From assembly GCA_021782915.1 (NCBI GenBank), contig JAJXUK010000007.1, forward strand, positions 1-64,000: a stretch of DNA of 64,000 bases. The letters are read 5' to 3'. This DNA is from Actinomycetes bacterium (GTDB taxonomy: Bacteria; Actinomycetota; Acidimicrobiia; Acidimicrobiales; RAAP-2). Each line of letters opens with the position of its first letter. The stretch's first letter is position 1. Below the pieces are notes generated by a model. That model ran no database searches. It was not told the origin of the DNA and saw only the letters and a program-made list of their open reading frames with translations. This document shows positions 9,579-18,334 of the stretch, piece by piece. A program made the translations under genes and the position numbers.

Positions 9579-11135
9579 GTGGCGACAACAGTTGACCCGC
9601 ACGACGGGTCAATCGAGGATCAGCCGTTCCACATCGAACTGCACGGCATCGACTTCATCCCGCCCTCCGAGCGCTGGGCCACCCCGCGCAACATCGGAGC
9701 GCTCTGGGCGGGCACGTCGGTCAACGTGGAGTACTTCGTGTACGGCGCGATCCTCATGGGATTCGGCTTCAGCTTCATGCAGGCCCTGAGCCTGATCATC
9801 ATCGGAAACCTCTCGTACCTGCTGCTGGGCGTGGCCTCGCTGCAGGGTCCCGAGGCCGGCACGACGGTGTTCACGATCAGTCGAGCACCCTTCGGCCTGC
9901 GCGGCTCACGCCTGGTCAGCTTCTTCAACTGGATCACCCAGCTGGGCTTCGAGACCGAGGGCCTGATCCTCATCGTGGGCGCGGTGATGGTCCTGCTGCA
10001 GATCGGCGGACTGCACGTCAGCTCGCCGCTCAAGGTGATCCTGATCATCCTGGCCGCCGCGGTCCAGGCGGTCCTGCCGTTCCTGGGGCACGCGACCATG
10101 GTCAAGGTTCTGCGGGCCCTGATCATCCCCTTCGTGCTGATCTTCGCGCTGCTGGCCATCTTCGACTTCCAGCACGGCTCGACGAGCTTCAAGGCGATGC
10201 CCTGGTCGAACTGGGAGCTCTACACGGCCGGACTGGCCTTCGTGATCACCCTCTCGGGACTGGGCTGGACCGAGTGCGGCAACGACTACACGCGCTACAT
10301 CCCGCGTGAGGCGAGCAAGAAGTCCATCGTCGGCTGGATCTTCCTGGCCACCGCCCTGCCCGAGATCATCCTGATGATCCTGGGCGCGCTGACCTTCACC
10401 TTCCTGTCCTCGAGCTCACAGTTCGCCGCCTGGAACGGTGCGAATCCCTTCTCCGCGCTCTACGGCCAGCACCTGATTCCCACGTGGGTCGTCGTCGTGT
10501 TCCTGCTCTTTGCCATCGTGCAGCTCTTCGGCATCAACTCGATGGACCTGTACTCCTCGGGCGTGTCCGTGCAGGCCCTGGGCATCCCGCTCAAGCGCTA
10601 CCAGGCGGTGATCCTGGACAGCGTCATCGCGGGCCTGCTGACGATCTGGGCGATGTTCCAGGACACCTTCTCGCTGTACATGAAGGAGTTCGTCGGCGTG
10701 CTGATCCTCTGGATCGCGCCCTGGTTCGGCATCTACATCATGGACTGGATCATGCGCCGCTTCCGCTACAACGCCGCGGAGTTGCAGCGCACCGACTCTC
10801 AGGGCCTCTACTACGGCGCCAGCGGCGGCGTGAACTGGATTGCGATCGTGTCCTTCCTGGCCGGGGTCGTGAGCGCCACGACGACGTTCTCCAAGGCACC
10901 GCCGCCAGTGAGCTTCCCGTTCCACTGGATGACGCCGATCTCGAATCACTTCGGCGGGGCGTGCGCGAGCAGCCTCGTGCACGGCACGTGCAGCGCGGGC
11001 TGGCTCGGCGGAGCGGACTTCTCGATCCCGACCGGCATTATCGTGGCGGGCCTCGTCTACTTCGTGCTGAGCAAGGCCACCGGCTACGTGTCGCGCCAGG
11101 TCGCACGTCAGGACGCTCTCGAGTCGATCCACTAG
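9579..11135 (+). CDS. NCS1-family purine/cytosine permease
   Basis: 518-aa, ~12 TM; PPSERWATPRNIGALWAG and GWTECGNDYTRYIPREASKKSIV. Confidence 0.88.
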   Translation: MATTVDPHDGSIEDQPFHIELHGIDFIPPSERWATPRNIGALWAGTSVNVEYFVYGAILMGFGFSFMQALSLIIIGNLSYLLLGVASLQGPEAGTTVFTISRAPFGLRGSRLVSFFNWITQLGFETEGLILIVGAVMVLLQIGGLHVSSPLKVILIILAAAVQAVLPFLGHATMVKVLRALIIPFVLIFALLAIFDFQHGSTSFKAMPWSNWELYTAGLAFVITLSGLGWTECGNDYTRYIPREASKKSIVGWIFLATALPEIILMILGALTFTFLSSSSQFAAWNGANPFSALYGQHLIPTWVVVVFLLFAIVQLFGINSMDLYSSGVSVQALGIPLKRYQAVILDSVIAGLLTIWAMFQDTFSLYMKEFVGVLILWIAPWFGIYIMDWIMRRFRYNAAELQRTDSQGLYYGASGGVNWIAIVSFLAGVVSATTTFSKAPPPVSFPFHWMTPISNHFGGACASSLVHGTCSAGWLGGADFSIPTGIIVAGLVYFVLSKATGYVSRQVARQDALESIH

Positions 11136-11145
11136 CCGCCTCACG

Positions 11146-11182
11146 ACACGAAGCCCCGGGGCTCGGCCCCGGGGCTTCGTGT
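11146..11182 (+). terminator. Rho-independent-type hairpin after NCS1 permease
   Basis: ACACGAAGCCCCGGGGCTCGGCCCCGGGGCTTCGTGT inverted repeat 11 bp after stop. Confidence 0.75.
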
Positions 11183-11235
11183 CTTCCACGGCGTTCTTCG
11201 ACGGGGACGGGCCCGTGGCTCAGGACCCGCGCCAC

Positions 11236-11349
11236 TCAGCTGCCGAGCACCGCCGTGGTGGTCGAAACCAGGACGAAGGCGACCGCGTTGGCGACGAGTG
11301 CCGCCACGGCCACCGCGCGCACGCGCCCGGCCAGTCGAGTTGGCGACAC
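11236..11349 (-). CDS. 37-aa single-TM microprotein (paralogue of upstream 37-aa ORF)
   Basis: VSPTRLAGRVRAVAVAALVANAVAFVLVSTTTAVLGS; GTG start 2 nt after stop of the preceding small ORF; ungapped match VAFxLVS at residues 23-29. Confidence 0.5.
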   Translation of the reverse strand: MSPTRLAGRVRAVAVAALVANAVAFVLVSTTTAVLGS

Positions 11350-11351
11350 GC

Positions 11352-11465
11352 TCAGTTGCCGGCGATGCTCAGGGCCGGCGAGACCAGGGTGAAGGCGACG
11401 ACGCCCACGCCCAGGGTCGTGCCGAGCGAGATCCACAGCCGCTTGAGGTACTCGGGACGCTTCAT
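11352..11465 (-). CDS. 37-aa single-TM microprotein
   Basis: MKRPEYLKRLWISLGTTLGVGVVAFTLVSPALSIAGN; AAGGAG ribosome-binding site upstream of ATG. Confidence 0.55.
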   Translation of the reverse strand: MKRPEYLKRLWISLGTTLGVGVVAFTLVSPALSIAGN

Positions 11466-11571
11466 CGGTTCACTCCTTCAGTGCTTGTTGGGGACGCCCT
11501 TCAGCCTCCCGGAGGCACCTGAGAGGTTCCTGTGGCACGTCTCAGAGTGAGCTAAAAATAGTTCAGCGGGC
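11466..11571 (-). promoter_or_regulatory. Candidate structured 5' leader of microprotein pair
   Basis: Three consecutive stems on minus strand: CTGAGA...TCTCAG, GCCTC-CGG-GAGGC, GGG-CGT-CCC; AT-rich TATTTTT upstream. Confidence 0.4.
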
Positions 11572-12180
11572 TCAGCCCACCCAGTCCTCCACAAGTTCTC
11601 CCTGATCATCAGGGTGAAAAACCGGAATGGACCCGAGGGCGCGCACCAGATCGGCGTCGGTACCCAGCGACTCTCGCCACAGCGAGCCCTCGGTGACCAG
11701 GGTGCCAATCGCCACGATCTCGGCGTCCACCCGGCGCAGCAGACGCAGCGCCGCGCCCGTGGAGGCGCCCGTAGAGATCACGTCGTCCACGATGGCCACC
11801 CGGCGCCCCGCCACGTCCTTGACGCGCGCGCGGTCAAAGAGGAGACGCTGGTCGACGTCGGTGGTGATCGAGCGCACCGACTCCTTCACCGCGTCGGCGA
11901 GGTGGATCTTCGGCGTCTTGTGCAACACGACGTACTGGTCCAGGCCGAGGTGGCGCGTGACCTCGACGGCCACCGGGATTCCCATCGTCGCCACGGTGGC
12001 CACGATGTCCACGTCGCACTCGACCAGACGAGCCGCGAGCTCCGCGCCGGCGCGCTCCATGAAGCCCACCCCCATATCCACGGTGATCAGCAGCGCCAGG
12101 GCCAGCTCGGGGCTCAAGGAGACGACGGGCAGCTCCACGCGCTGGGTGCCGATGTCCACGGGATACAGGCGAGCAGCCAC
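11572..12180 (-). CDS. Type I phosphoribosyltransferase family protein
   Basis: VAIVDDVISTGASTGAALRLL PRPP-binding motif; GTG start at 12180 avoids overlap with divergent gene. Confidence 0.8.
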   Translation of the reverse strand: MAARLYPVDIGTQRVELPVVSLSPELALALLITVDMGVGFMERAGAELAARLVECDVDIVATVATMGIPVAVEVTRHLGLDQYVVLHKTPKIHLADAVKESVRSITTDVDQRLLFDRARVKDVAGRRVAIVDDVISTGASTGAALRLLRRVDAEIVAIGTLVTEGSLWRESLGTDADLVRALGSIPVFHPDDQGELVEDWVG

Positions 12181-12202
12181 GATGCTGGAGCATACTTTTC
12201 CA

Positions 12203-12673
12203 ATGAGCACGCCCCGAAGCCCGCTGGTGCCCACCCTGGCCAGGTCCATGCTGCGCCGCGCCTACGACGAGGCCCAGGCGGGACTCGCCGAGGGCGGCAT
12301 CCCGATTGGGGCGGCCCTCTTCAGCCGCGACGGCGCGCTGCTGGGCGCGGGGCACAACCGGCGGGTCCAGGACGACGACGCCTCGGTGCACGCCGAGACC
12401 GACGCCTTCCGTCGCGCGGGCCGGCGTCGCGACTACGCCGATACGGTGATGGTCAGCACCCTCTCGCCCTGCTGGTACTGCTCGGGTCTGATACGTCAGT
12501 TCAACATCGGCGCGGTGGTCATCGGCGAGACCGCGAACTTCTACGGCGGGCATGACTGGCTCGCCGAGCTGGGGGTGCAGGTCCTCGTGCTGGACGACCC
12601 CGCCTGCACGGCGATGCTCGCCGACTTCATCTCCTCGCACCACGACCTGTGGTTCGAGGACATCGGGCTCTAG
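12203..12673 (+). CDS. Nucleoside/cytosine deaminase (FCY1-like)
   Basis: HAETDAFRRAG and TLSPCWYCSGLI zinc deaminase motifs. Confidence 0.85.
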   Translation: MSTPRSPLVPTLARSMLRRAYDEAQAGLAEGGIPIGAALFSRDGALLGAGHNRRVQDDDASVHAETDAFRRAGRRRDYADTVMVSTLSPCWYCSGLIRQFNIGAVVIGETANFYGGHDWLAELGVQVLVLDDPACTAMLADFISSHHDLWFEDIGL

Positions 12674-12674
12674 C

Positions 12675-13313
12675 TCAGCGGCGCACCGGTGGGCCGAAGA
12701 GACGATCCCCCGCGTCGCCCAGGCCCGGCACGATGTAGCCCACGTCGTTGAGGCGCTCGTCGAGGGCTGCGGCCACGATGCGCACGTCGCCGAAGCGCTC
12801 GCGTACCGCCGCGACGCCCGGCTCGGCCGCGATCAGGCAGAGCACCGTGACCGAAGCGGCGCCGCGCCCGGCCAGCATCCCGAGGACCTTGATGAGGGAC
12901 CCACCGGTGGCCAGCATCGGATCGCACACCACCACGTGCGCGCCGGCCAGGGAGTCGGGCAGGCCGTCCAGGTAGACGTCGGGCTGCAGCGTCTCCTCGT
13001 TGCGCCGCAGGCCGACCAGGCAGAGCCTGGTGTGCGGCAGCACCTCCTGGACGGTCGGGGACATGCCGAGCCCGGCGCGCAGGATCGGCACGATGACGTA
13101 CTCGGTGTCGATGCGCGACGCCGGCGCGCCGGACTGCACCGGCGTGTCGACCGTGGTGGCGGTGCTCGGGGCGTCCCGGAAGGCCTCGTAGGCCACGAAG
13201 CGCGAGATCTCCCCCGCCAGGCGCAGGAAGTCGGCGTTGGACGTGGCGCTGTCGCGCAGCTGGCGAACCTTGTCGGCGACGAGTGGGTGGGTGACGATGA
13301 GCGGCTCGGGCAC
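12675..13313 (-). CDS. upp: Uracil phosphoribosyltransferase
   Basis: PILRAGLGM, VVVCDPMLATGGSLI, GYIVPGLGDAGDRLFG. Confidence 0.93.
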   Translation of the reverse strand: MPEPLIVTHPLVADKVRQLRDSATSNADFLRLAGEISRFVAYEAFRDAPSTATTVDTPVQSGAPASRIDTEYVIVPILRAGLGMSPTVQEVLPHTRLCLVGLRRNEETLQPDVYLDGLPDSLAGAHVVVCDPMLATGGSLIKVLGMLAGRGAASVTVLCLIAAEPGVAAVRERFGDVRIVAAALDERLNDVGYIVPGLGDAGDRLFGPPVRR

Positions 13314-13373
13314 GAGGTCACCTTACGTCGCCGCACCGACGGGGGCCCCGAGATGGCCCGATAACCTGCCCCT

Positions 13374-15209
13374 GTGCCCCGCCCGTCGTCGTCGGACGCG
13401 GCGCCCCCGGCCGTGGCCCCCCGCCACTCAGCGATCGGCGGCGTCCGCTCGAGCTATCCGGGACCGACGGCTCGCATCTCGCGCGACGCGTCCCAGCCGT
13501 GGTGGCGCCGCGTGCTGCCGGTCATCGCCTCGCACCGCGGGTTCTTCATCACCGCCATCAGCCTCTCGTTCCTGAGCCTGGTCTTTCAGACGCTGGTGCC
13601 CAACTTGCTCAACGGGGCGCTCGACCACGACCTGCGCGGGCACTCCGGGCGCCTGCACCACGACGTGCTGATGATCGTCGTGGTCGGGATCGTCGCCGGC
13701 GTCGCTGGTGTGATCTCGCGCCAGTACGTGTACAAGACCGCCTACAACGTCGAGGCCGACCTTCGCTCACTGATCTACGAGCACCTGACGCGCCTGTCCT
13801 TTGGCTTCTACGACCGGGTGCAGTCCGGCCAGCTGATCTCACGGGCCAACAGTGACATCCGCAGCGTGCAGATGTACTCGACGTTCGCGCCGCTCATCGT
13901 CGTGCAGGCCCTCAGCGGCGTCATCGCCTTCGGCTTCATGCTCTCGATCAGCGTGCGACTGGCCCTGGTGGCGCTGAGCGTCATGCCCATCCTCTACGTG
14001 GTGGGCCTGCGCACGCGGCGCGTGATGTTCCCGATCTCCTGGATCACTCAGGCGCGCCTCGCCGAGGTCGCCACGGTCGTCGACGAGAACGTCAACGGCG
14101 TGCGCGTCGTCAAGGCCTTCAACCAGGAGCGCGCCGAGATCAACCGCCTGGCCGACGCCGCCGAGCGCGTGGCCTGGGCCTACGTCAAGGACGCCCACCT
14201 GCGAGCGGTGTGGTCCCCGTGGCTCCAGAACCTGCCCCAGTTGGGCCTGGCCCTCGTGCTCTTCTTCGGCGGCCAGATGGTGATCCACGCCCAGCTCGGC
14301 TTCGGTGCCATCCTGGCCTTCAACGCCTACCTGCTCATGCTCCAGGCCCCCTTCATGATGCTGGGCCAGCTGGTCATGATGGGCCAGCGCGCCAAGGCCA
14401 GCGCCGAGCGCATCTTCGAGATCCTCGACGAGGAGCCCGACGTCCTGGAGCGCCCCGGGGCATTCGACCTGCCGGTCAGCCAGGGCCGCGTCGACTTCGA
14501 GCACGTGCGTTTCGCCTACGCCAGCGGCACCCTCGTGCTGGAGGACTTCGACGCGCACGTGGCCCCGGGCGAGACCGTGGCGATCGTGGGCCGCACCGGC
14601 TCGGGCAAGTCCTCCGTGGCCCGACTGCTGACGCGCTTTTACGACGTGGACGCGGGCACCATCCGCATCGACGGCGTGGACATCGCCGACGTGACGCTGA
14701 ACTCGCTGCGCGACGCCGTCGGCGTCGTGCTCGACGAGCCGTTCCTCTTCTCCATCTCAATTCGCGACAACATCGCCTACGGTCGGCCCGAGGCCGCCGA
14801 CGAGGAGATCGAGGCCGCCGCACGCGCGGCCCAGGCCCACGAGTTCATCGAGCGCCTGCCCGAGGGCTACGACACGGTGGTCGGCGAGCGTGGCTATACC
14901 CTCTCGGGCGGTCAGCGCCAGCGAGTGGCCCTCGCGCGAACCCTGCTGGTCAATCCGCCGATCCTGATCCTGGACGACGCCACGAGCGCCATCGACGTGC
15001 ACGTCGAGTCCGAGATCTTCGGCGCCCTGCGCAACCTGCTCGCCACGCGCACCACGCTCGTCATCGCCCACCGGCTCTCGACGATCGCCCTGGCCCGCCG
15101 CGTGCTGGTGCTGGACGAGGGACGCGTCGTGGCCCAGGGCTCGCACGAGCAGCTCCTCGAGACCTCGAGCCTGTACCGCGAGATCCTGGCCCAGGCCGAG
15201 GAGCTCTGA
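13374..15209 (+). CDS. ABC transporter ATP-binding/permease (exporter half, degenerate Walker B)
   Basis: GRTGSGKSS, LSGGQRQRVALAR, LILDDATSAID. Confidence 0.92.
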   Translation: MPRPSSSDAAPPAVAPRHSAIGGVRSSYPGPTARISRDASQPWWRRVLPVIASHRGFFITAISLSFLSLVFQTLVPNLLNGALDHDLRGHSGRLHHDVLMIVVVGIVAGVAGVISRQYVYKTAYNVEADLRSLIYEHLTRLSFGFYDRVQSGQLISRANSDIRSVQMYSTFAPLIVVQALSGVIAFGFMLSISVRLALVALSVMPILYVVGLRTRRVMFPISWITQARLAEVATVVDENVNGVRVVKAFNQERAEINRLADAAERVAWAYVKDAHLRAVWSPWLQNLPQLGLALVLFFGGQMVIHAQLGFGAILAFNAYLLMLQAPFMMLGQLVMMGQRAKASAERIFEILDEEPDVLERPGAFDLPVSQGRVDFEHVRFAYASGTLVLEDFDAHVAPGETVAIVGRTGSGKSSVARLLTRFYDVDAGTIRIDGVDIADVTLNSLRDAVGVVLDEPFLFSISIRDNIAYGRPEAADEEIEAAARAAQAHEFIERLPEGYDTVVGERGYTLSGGQRQRVALARTLLVNPPILILDDATSAIDVHVESEIFGALRNLLATRTTLVIAHRLSTIALARRVLVLDEGRVVAQGSHEQLLETSSLYREILAQAEEL

Positions 15210-17143
15210 TGGCCTGGGGCGGCGGCTTCGGACACGGCGGAGGCGTCTTCGGCAGTCACACCTCCACTGCCAACGGGCTGCCCTTCGGCGGCATCCCGAG
15301 CGAGCTCATGGCGGAGGCGACCAAGCTGCTGGCGACCGAGGAGCCGCGCCCCGCGTCGAACCTGGACTTCTCGCCGGTGCCCAGCGCCAAGGAACGCGAG
15401 CCGCTGTCGCTGTGGCGACTCGTGCGCGCCTATCCGCGCCCGCTCGTGACGGGCTCGCTGCTCGTGATCCTCACGAGCCTCGTGCTGCAGGCCGGGCCCA
15501 AGCTCACCGAGCTCGCCGTGGATCACGGCATGCTCCCCGGGCACCGCTCCCTGCGCGTCGTGGCCGCCTGTGCGCTGGCCTACCTCGGCGTGAGCCTGAC
15601 CAGCGTGCTGCTGCAGCGCTTCCAGGTCGACGTCACCGGACTGCTGGCCGCCCGGGTGATGCACGACCTGCGCGTACGGGTCTTCACGCACTTTCAACGC
15701 CTCAGTCTGAACTTCTTCACCGAGGAGAAGGCCGGGGTTCTCATGAGCCGTATGACGAGCGACATCGAGAACCTCCAGCAGCTGCTCCAGGACGGGATCA
15801 GCCAGTTCGCCCTCCAGGGCCTGACGATGCTCGTCATCACCGCGGTGCTGTTCTCGACCAGCGTGGTGCTGGCCACGTGGACCACGCTGCTCGTGGTGCC
15901 CGCACTGGTCGTGCTGACGCTTTGGTTCCACCGGGCCTCCGAGCGCGGCTACCTCATCAGTCGAGACCGAATCGCGGGCGTGCTGGCCGACCTGTCCGAG
16001 TCCCTCTACGGCATCCGGGTCATCACCGCGCACAATCGCCAGCGGCGCAACATCCGCAACCACCGTCACGTCGTGGGCGCCTACCGCGACGCCAACCTCT
16101 ACACCGGACGCGTCGCGGCGCTCTACGGTCCCAGCACCAACATGATCGGCATACTCGGCCAGGCCCTGCTGCTGGGCATCGGCGGCAACCTCGTGCGCGA
16201 GCACCGCCTCAGCGTCGGGGCCCTGATCGCCTTCTTCCTCTACCTCAATCGCTTCTTCCAGCCGATCCAGCTGCTGGTGCAGCAGTACAACTCACTCCAG
16301 CAGGGGCGCTCCTCGATCACCCGACTGCGTGAGCTGCTCGAGGAGCGCCCGAGCGTCGAGGAGTCTCCCGGGGCCACCTCGCTCGCGCCCATCCAGGGCC
16401 GCATCGGCTTCGAGCACGTCACCTTCGGCTACGACCCGTCGCGCCCGGTGCTCGAGGACATCAACCTCGAGATCGCGCCCGGAGAGACCGTGGCCTTCGT
16501 GGGACCCACCGGCGCCGGCAAGTCGACGCTGGCCAAGCTGGCCAACCGCTTCTACGACCCGACGCAGGGGCGCGTGAGCATCGACGGCGTGGACATTCGC
16601 GACGTCACCCTGGCCTCGTTGCGCCGCCAGATCGGCGTCGTGCCCCAGGAGCCGTTCCTCTTCGCCGGCACCATCCGCTCGAACGTGCGCTTCGGGCGGC
16701 CCGAGGCCACCGACGCCGAGGTCGACGAGGCGCTCGAGGTCGTCGGGCTGGCCGACCTGCTCGAGCGCCGGCCCCGCGGTGCCGACACCGTCGTGCACGA
16801 ACGTGGCCAGACCCTCTCGGCCGGGGAGCGCCAGCTGCTCGCCCTGGCCCGCGCGTTCCTCGCGCGCCCGCGCGTGCTGGTGCTCGACGAGGCGACCTCG
16901 TCGCTGGACCTGGCCAGTGAGACGCGCGTGGAGCACGCCCTCGACCGGCTCCTCGAGGGCCGCTCGGCGATCCTGATCGCGCACCGGCTCTCCACCGCCC
17001 AACGCGCGGATCGCATCGTGGTGATCGAGCACGGGCGCATCAGCGAGATCGGTGCACCGGGCGAGCTACTCAGTCGCCCGGGGCCGTATCGGGTCCTCTA
17101 CGACGCGTGGCTGGCCGCCGGGGGCCGCGACGTGAGCGTCTAG
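15209..17143 (+). CDS. ABC transporter ATP-binding/permease (partner half)
   Basis: GPTGAGKST, LSAGERQLLALARAF, LVLDEATSSLD; ATG overlaps previous stop (TGATG). Confidence 0.92.
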   Translation: MAWGGGFGHGGGVFGSHTSTANGLPFGGIPSELMAEATKLLATEEPRPASNLDFSPVPSAKEREPLSLWRLVRAYPRPLVTGSLLVILTSLVLQAGPKLTELAVDHGMLPGHRSLRVVAACALAYLGVSLTSVLLQRFQVDVTGLLAARVMHDLRVRVFTHFQRLSLNFFTEEKAGVLMSRMTSDIENLQQLLQDGISQFALQGLTMLVITAVLFSTSVVLATWTTLLVVPALVVLTLWFHRASERGYLISRDRIAGVLADLSESLYGIRVITAHNRQRRNIRNHRHVVGAYRDANLYTGRVAALYGPSTNMIGILGQALLLGIGGNLVREHRLSVGALIAFFLYLNRFFQPIQLLVQQYNSLQQGRSSITRLRELLEERPSVEESPGATSLAPIQGRIGFEHVTFGYDPSRPVLEDINLEIAPGETVAFVGPTGAGKSTLAKLANRFYDPTQGRVSIDGVDIRDVTLASLRRQIGVVPQEPFLFAGTIRSNVRFGRPEATDAEVDEALEVVGLADLLERRPRGADTVVHERGQTLSAGERQLLALARAFLARPRVLVLDEATSSLDLASETRVEHALDRLLEGRSAILIAHRLSTAQRADRIVVIEHGRISEIGAPGELLSRPGPYRVLYDAWLAAGGRDVSV

Positions 17144-18189
17144 TCGCCGACGAGCTCGCGCAGCGTCTCGATGAGCGAGACGTTGCCCGCCGCGCCGCCG
17201 AGGGGATGCACCTGCAGGTGCGTCACGCCGGCCTCGCGGAACGCGGCGACGCGCTCGGCGACGTAGGACCGTGGCCCGCACAGCGTGGTCAGCTCCAGCA
17301 GCTCGCCGGGCACCGCGGCCTCGGCCTCGCGCTTCTTGCCCGCGAGGTAGAGGTCCTGGATCTGGGCGGCCTCCTTCTCGAAGCCGTAGCGGCACGCCAG
17401 CTCGTTGTAGAAGTTCTTTCCCTTGGCCCCCATGCCGCCCACGTAGAGCGCGACCATGGGCCGCTGCAGCTCGCGCAGGCGCGCCACCTCCTCGCCCTCG
17501 CCGATGGCGAGCAGGCCGCCCGCGGTGATCATCAGCTCGCCGAGGCCCGGGTCGCGCCGAGCCCGGCCCGCGGCCAGCGCGCCGCCCCAGACCTGCGCGG
17601 CGCGCTCGGGGATGAAGAGGATGGGGATCCATCCGTCCGCGACCTCGGCGGTCATCGCGACGTTCTTCTCACCGAGTGAGGCGATCCAGATCGGGATGCG
17701 GGCACGCACGGGATGCGCGATGATCTTGAGCGCCTTGCCCAGGCCGGTGCCGCGCTCGGGCGGCAGGGGCAACGTGTAGTTGGCCCCCTCGTGCACGAGT
17801 GGCGCCTCGCGGGCCCAGACGTCGCGGCAGATCTCGACGATCTCACGGGTGCGCCCGAGTGGGCTCGTGTAGGGCACGCCGTGGAATCCCTCGATGACCT
17901 GGGGGCCCGAGGCGCCCAGACCCAGGTGGAAGCGACCGTCCGAGAGCGCGTCGATGCCCGCGGCGGTCATCGCGATCAGCGTCGGGGTGCGCGTATAGAT
18001 CGGCAGGATCCCAGATCCGATCTCGACGCGCTCGGTCAGCGCCGCCAGGTAGCCCATGAGCGAGGGGCCGTCGAAGCCGTAGGCCTCGGGCACCCACACC
18101 AGGTCCAGGCCGGCCTTCTCCATCTCGGCGACCTCACGGGCGGCCTCGCGAAAGCCCCCGGCGTAACTGAGCATGGTGGCGATCTTCAC
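17140..18189 (-). CDS. LLM-class (probably F420-dependent) oxidoreductase
   Basis: Luciferase-like fold signatures VWVPEAYGFDGPSLMGYLAALTERVEIGSGILPIYTRTPTLIAMTAAGIDALSDGRFHLGLG. Confidence 0.88.
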   Translation of the reverse strand: MKIATMLSYAGGFREAAREVAEMEKAGLDLVWVPEAYGFDGPSLMGYLAALTERVEIGSGILPIYTRTPTLIAMTAAGIDALSDGRFHLGLGASGPQVIEGFHGVPYTSPLGRTREIVEICRDVWAREAPLVHEGANYTLPLPPERGTGLGKALKIIAHPVRARIPIWIASLGEKNVAMTAEVADGWIPILFIPERAAQVWGGALAAGRARRDPGLGELMITAGGLLAIGEGEEVARLRELQRPMVALYVGGMGAKGKNFYNELACRYGFEKEAAQIQDLYLAGKKREAEAAVPGELLELTTLCGPRSYVAERVAAFREAGVTHLQVHPLGGAAGNVSLIETLRELVGD

Positions 18190-18334
18190 GACTATCCCCC
18201 TTCAACCTCACGCTAACCGAACCAGGATGTGACCCCCGGCCCGTGGTTGTGACCTGCGACTCTCACGCCCACGCCGTACGCTGGGAGACGGATGGCAGGG
18301 GCCATTCTCTGACCCAGAAAGGGACGGTGACAAC

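Noticed and set aside
11466-11571. Glycine riboswitch call for the microprotein leader
   Set aside because: CUCUCAGG and GAAGGG-like segments occur but not in the order of a complete glycine aptamer; kept only as an unassigned structured leader
14210-15208. N-terminal 333 residues of the 977-aa ORF
   Set aside because: Out-of-frame translation of the first ABC exporter gene; real start is ATG at 15209
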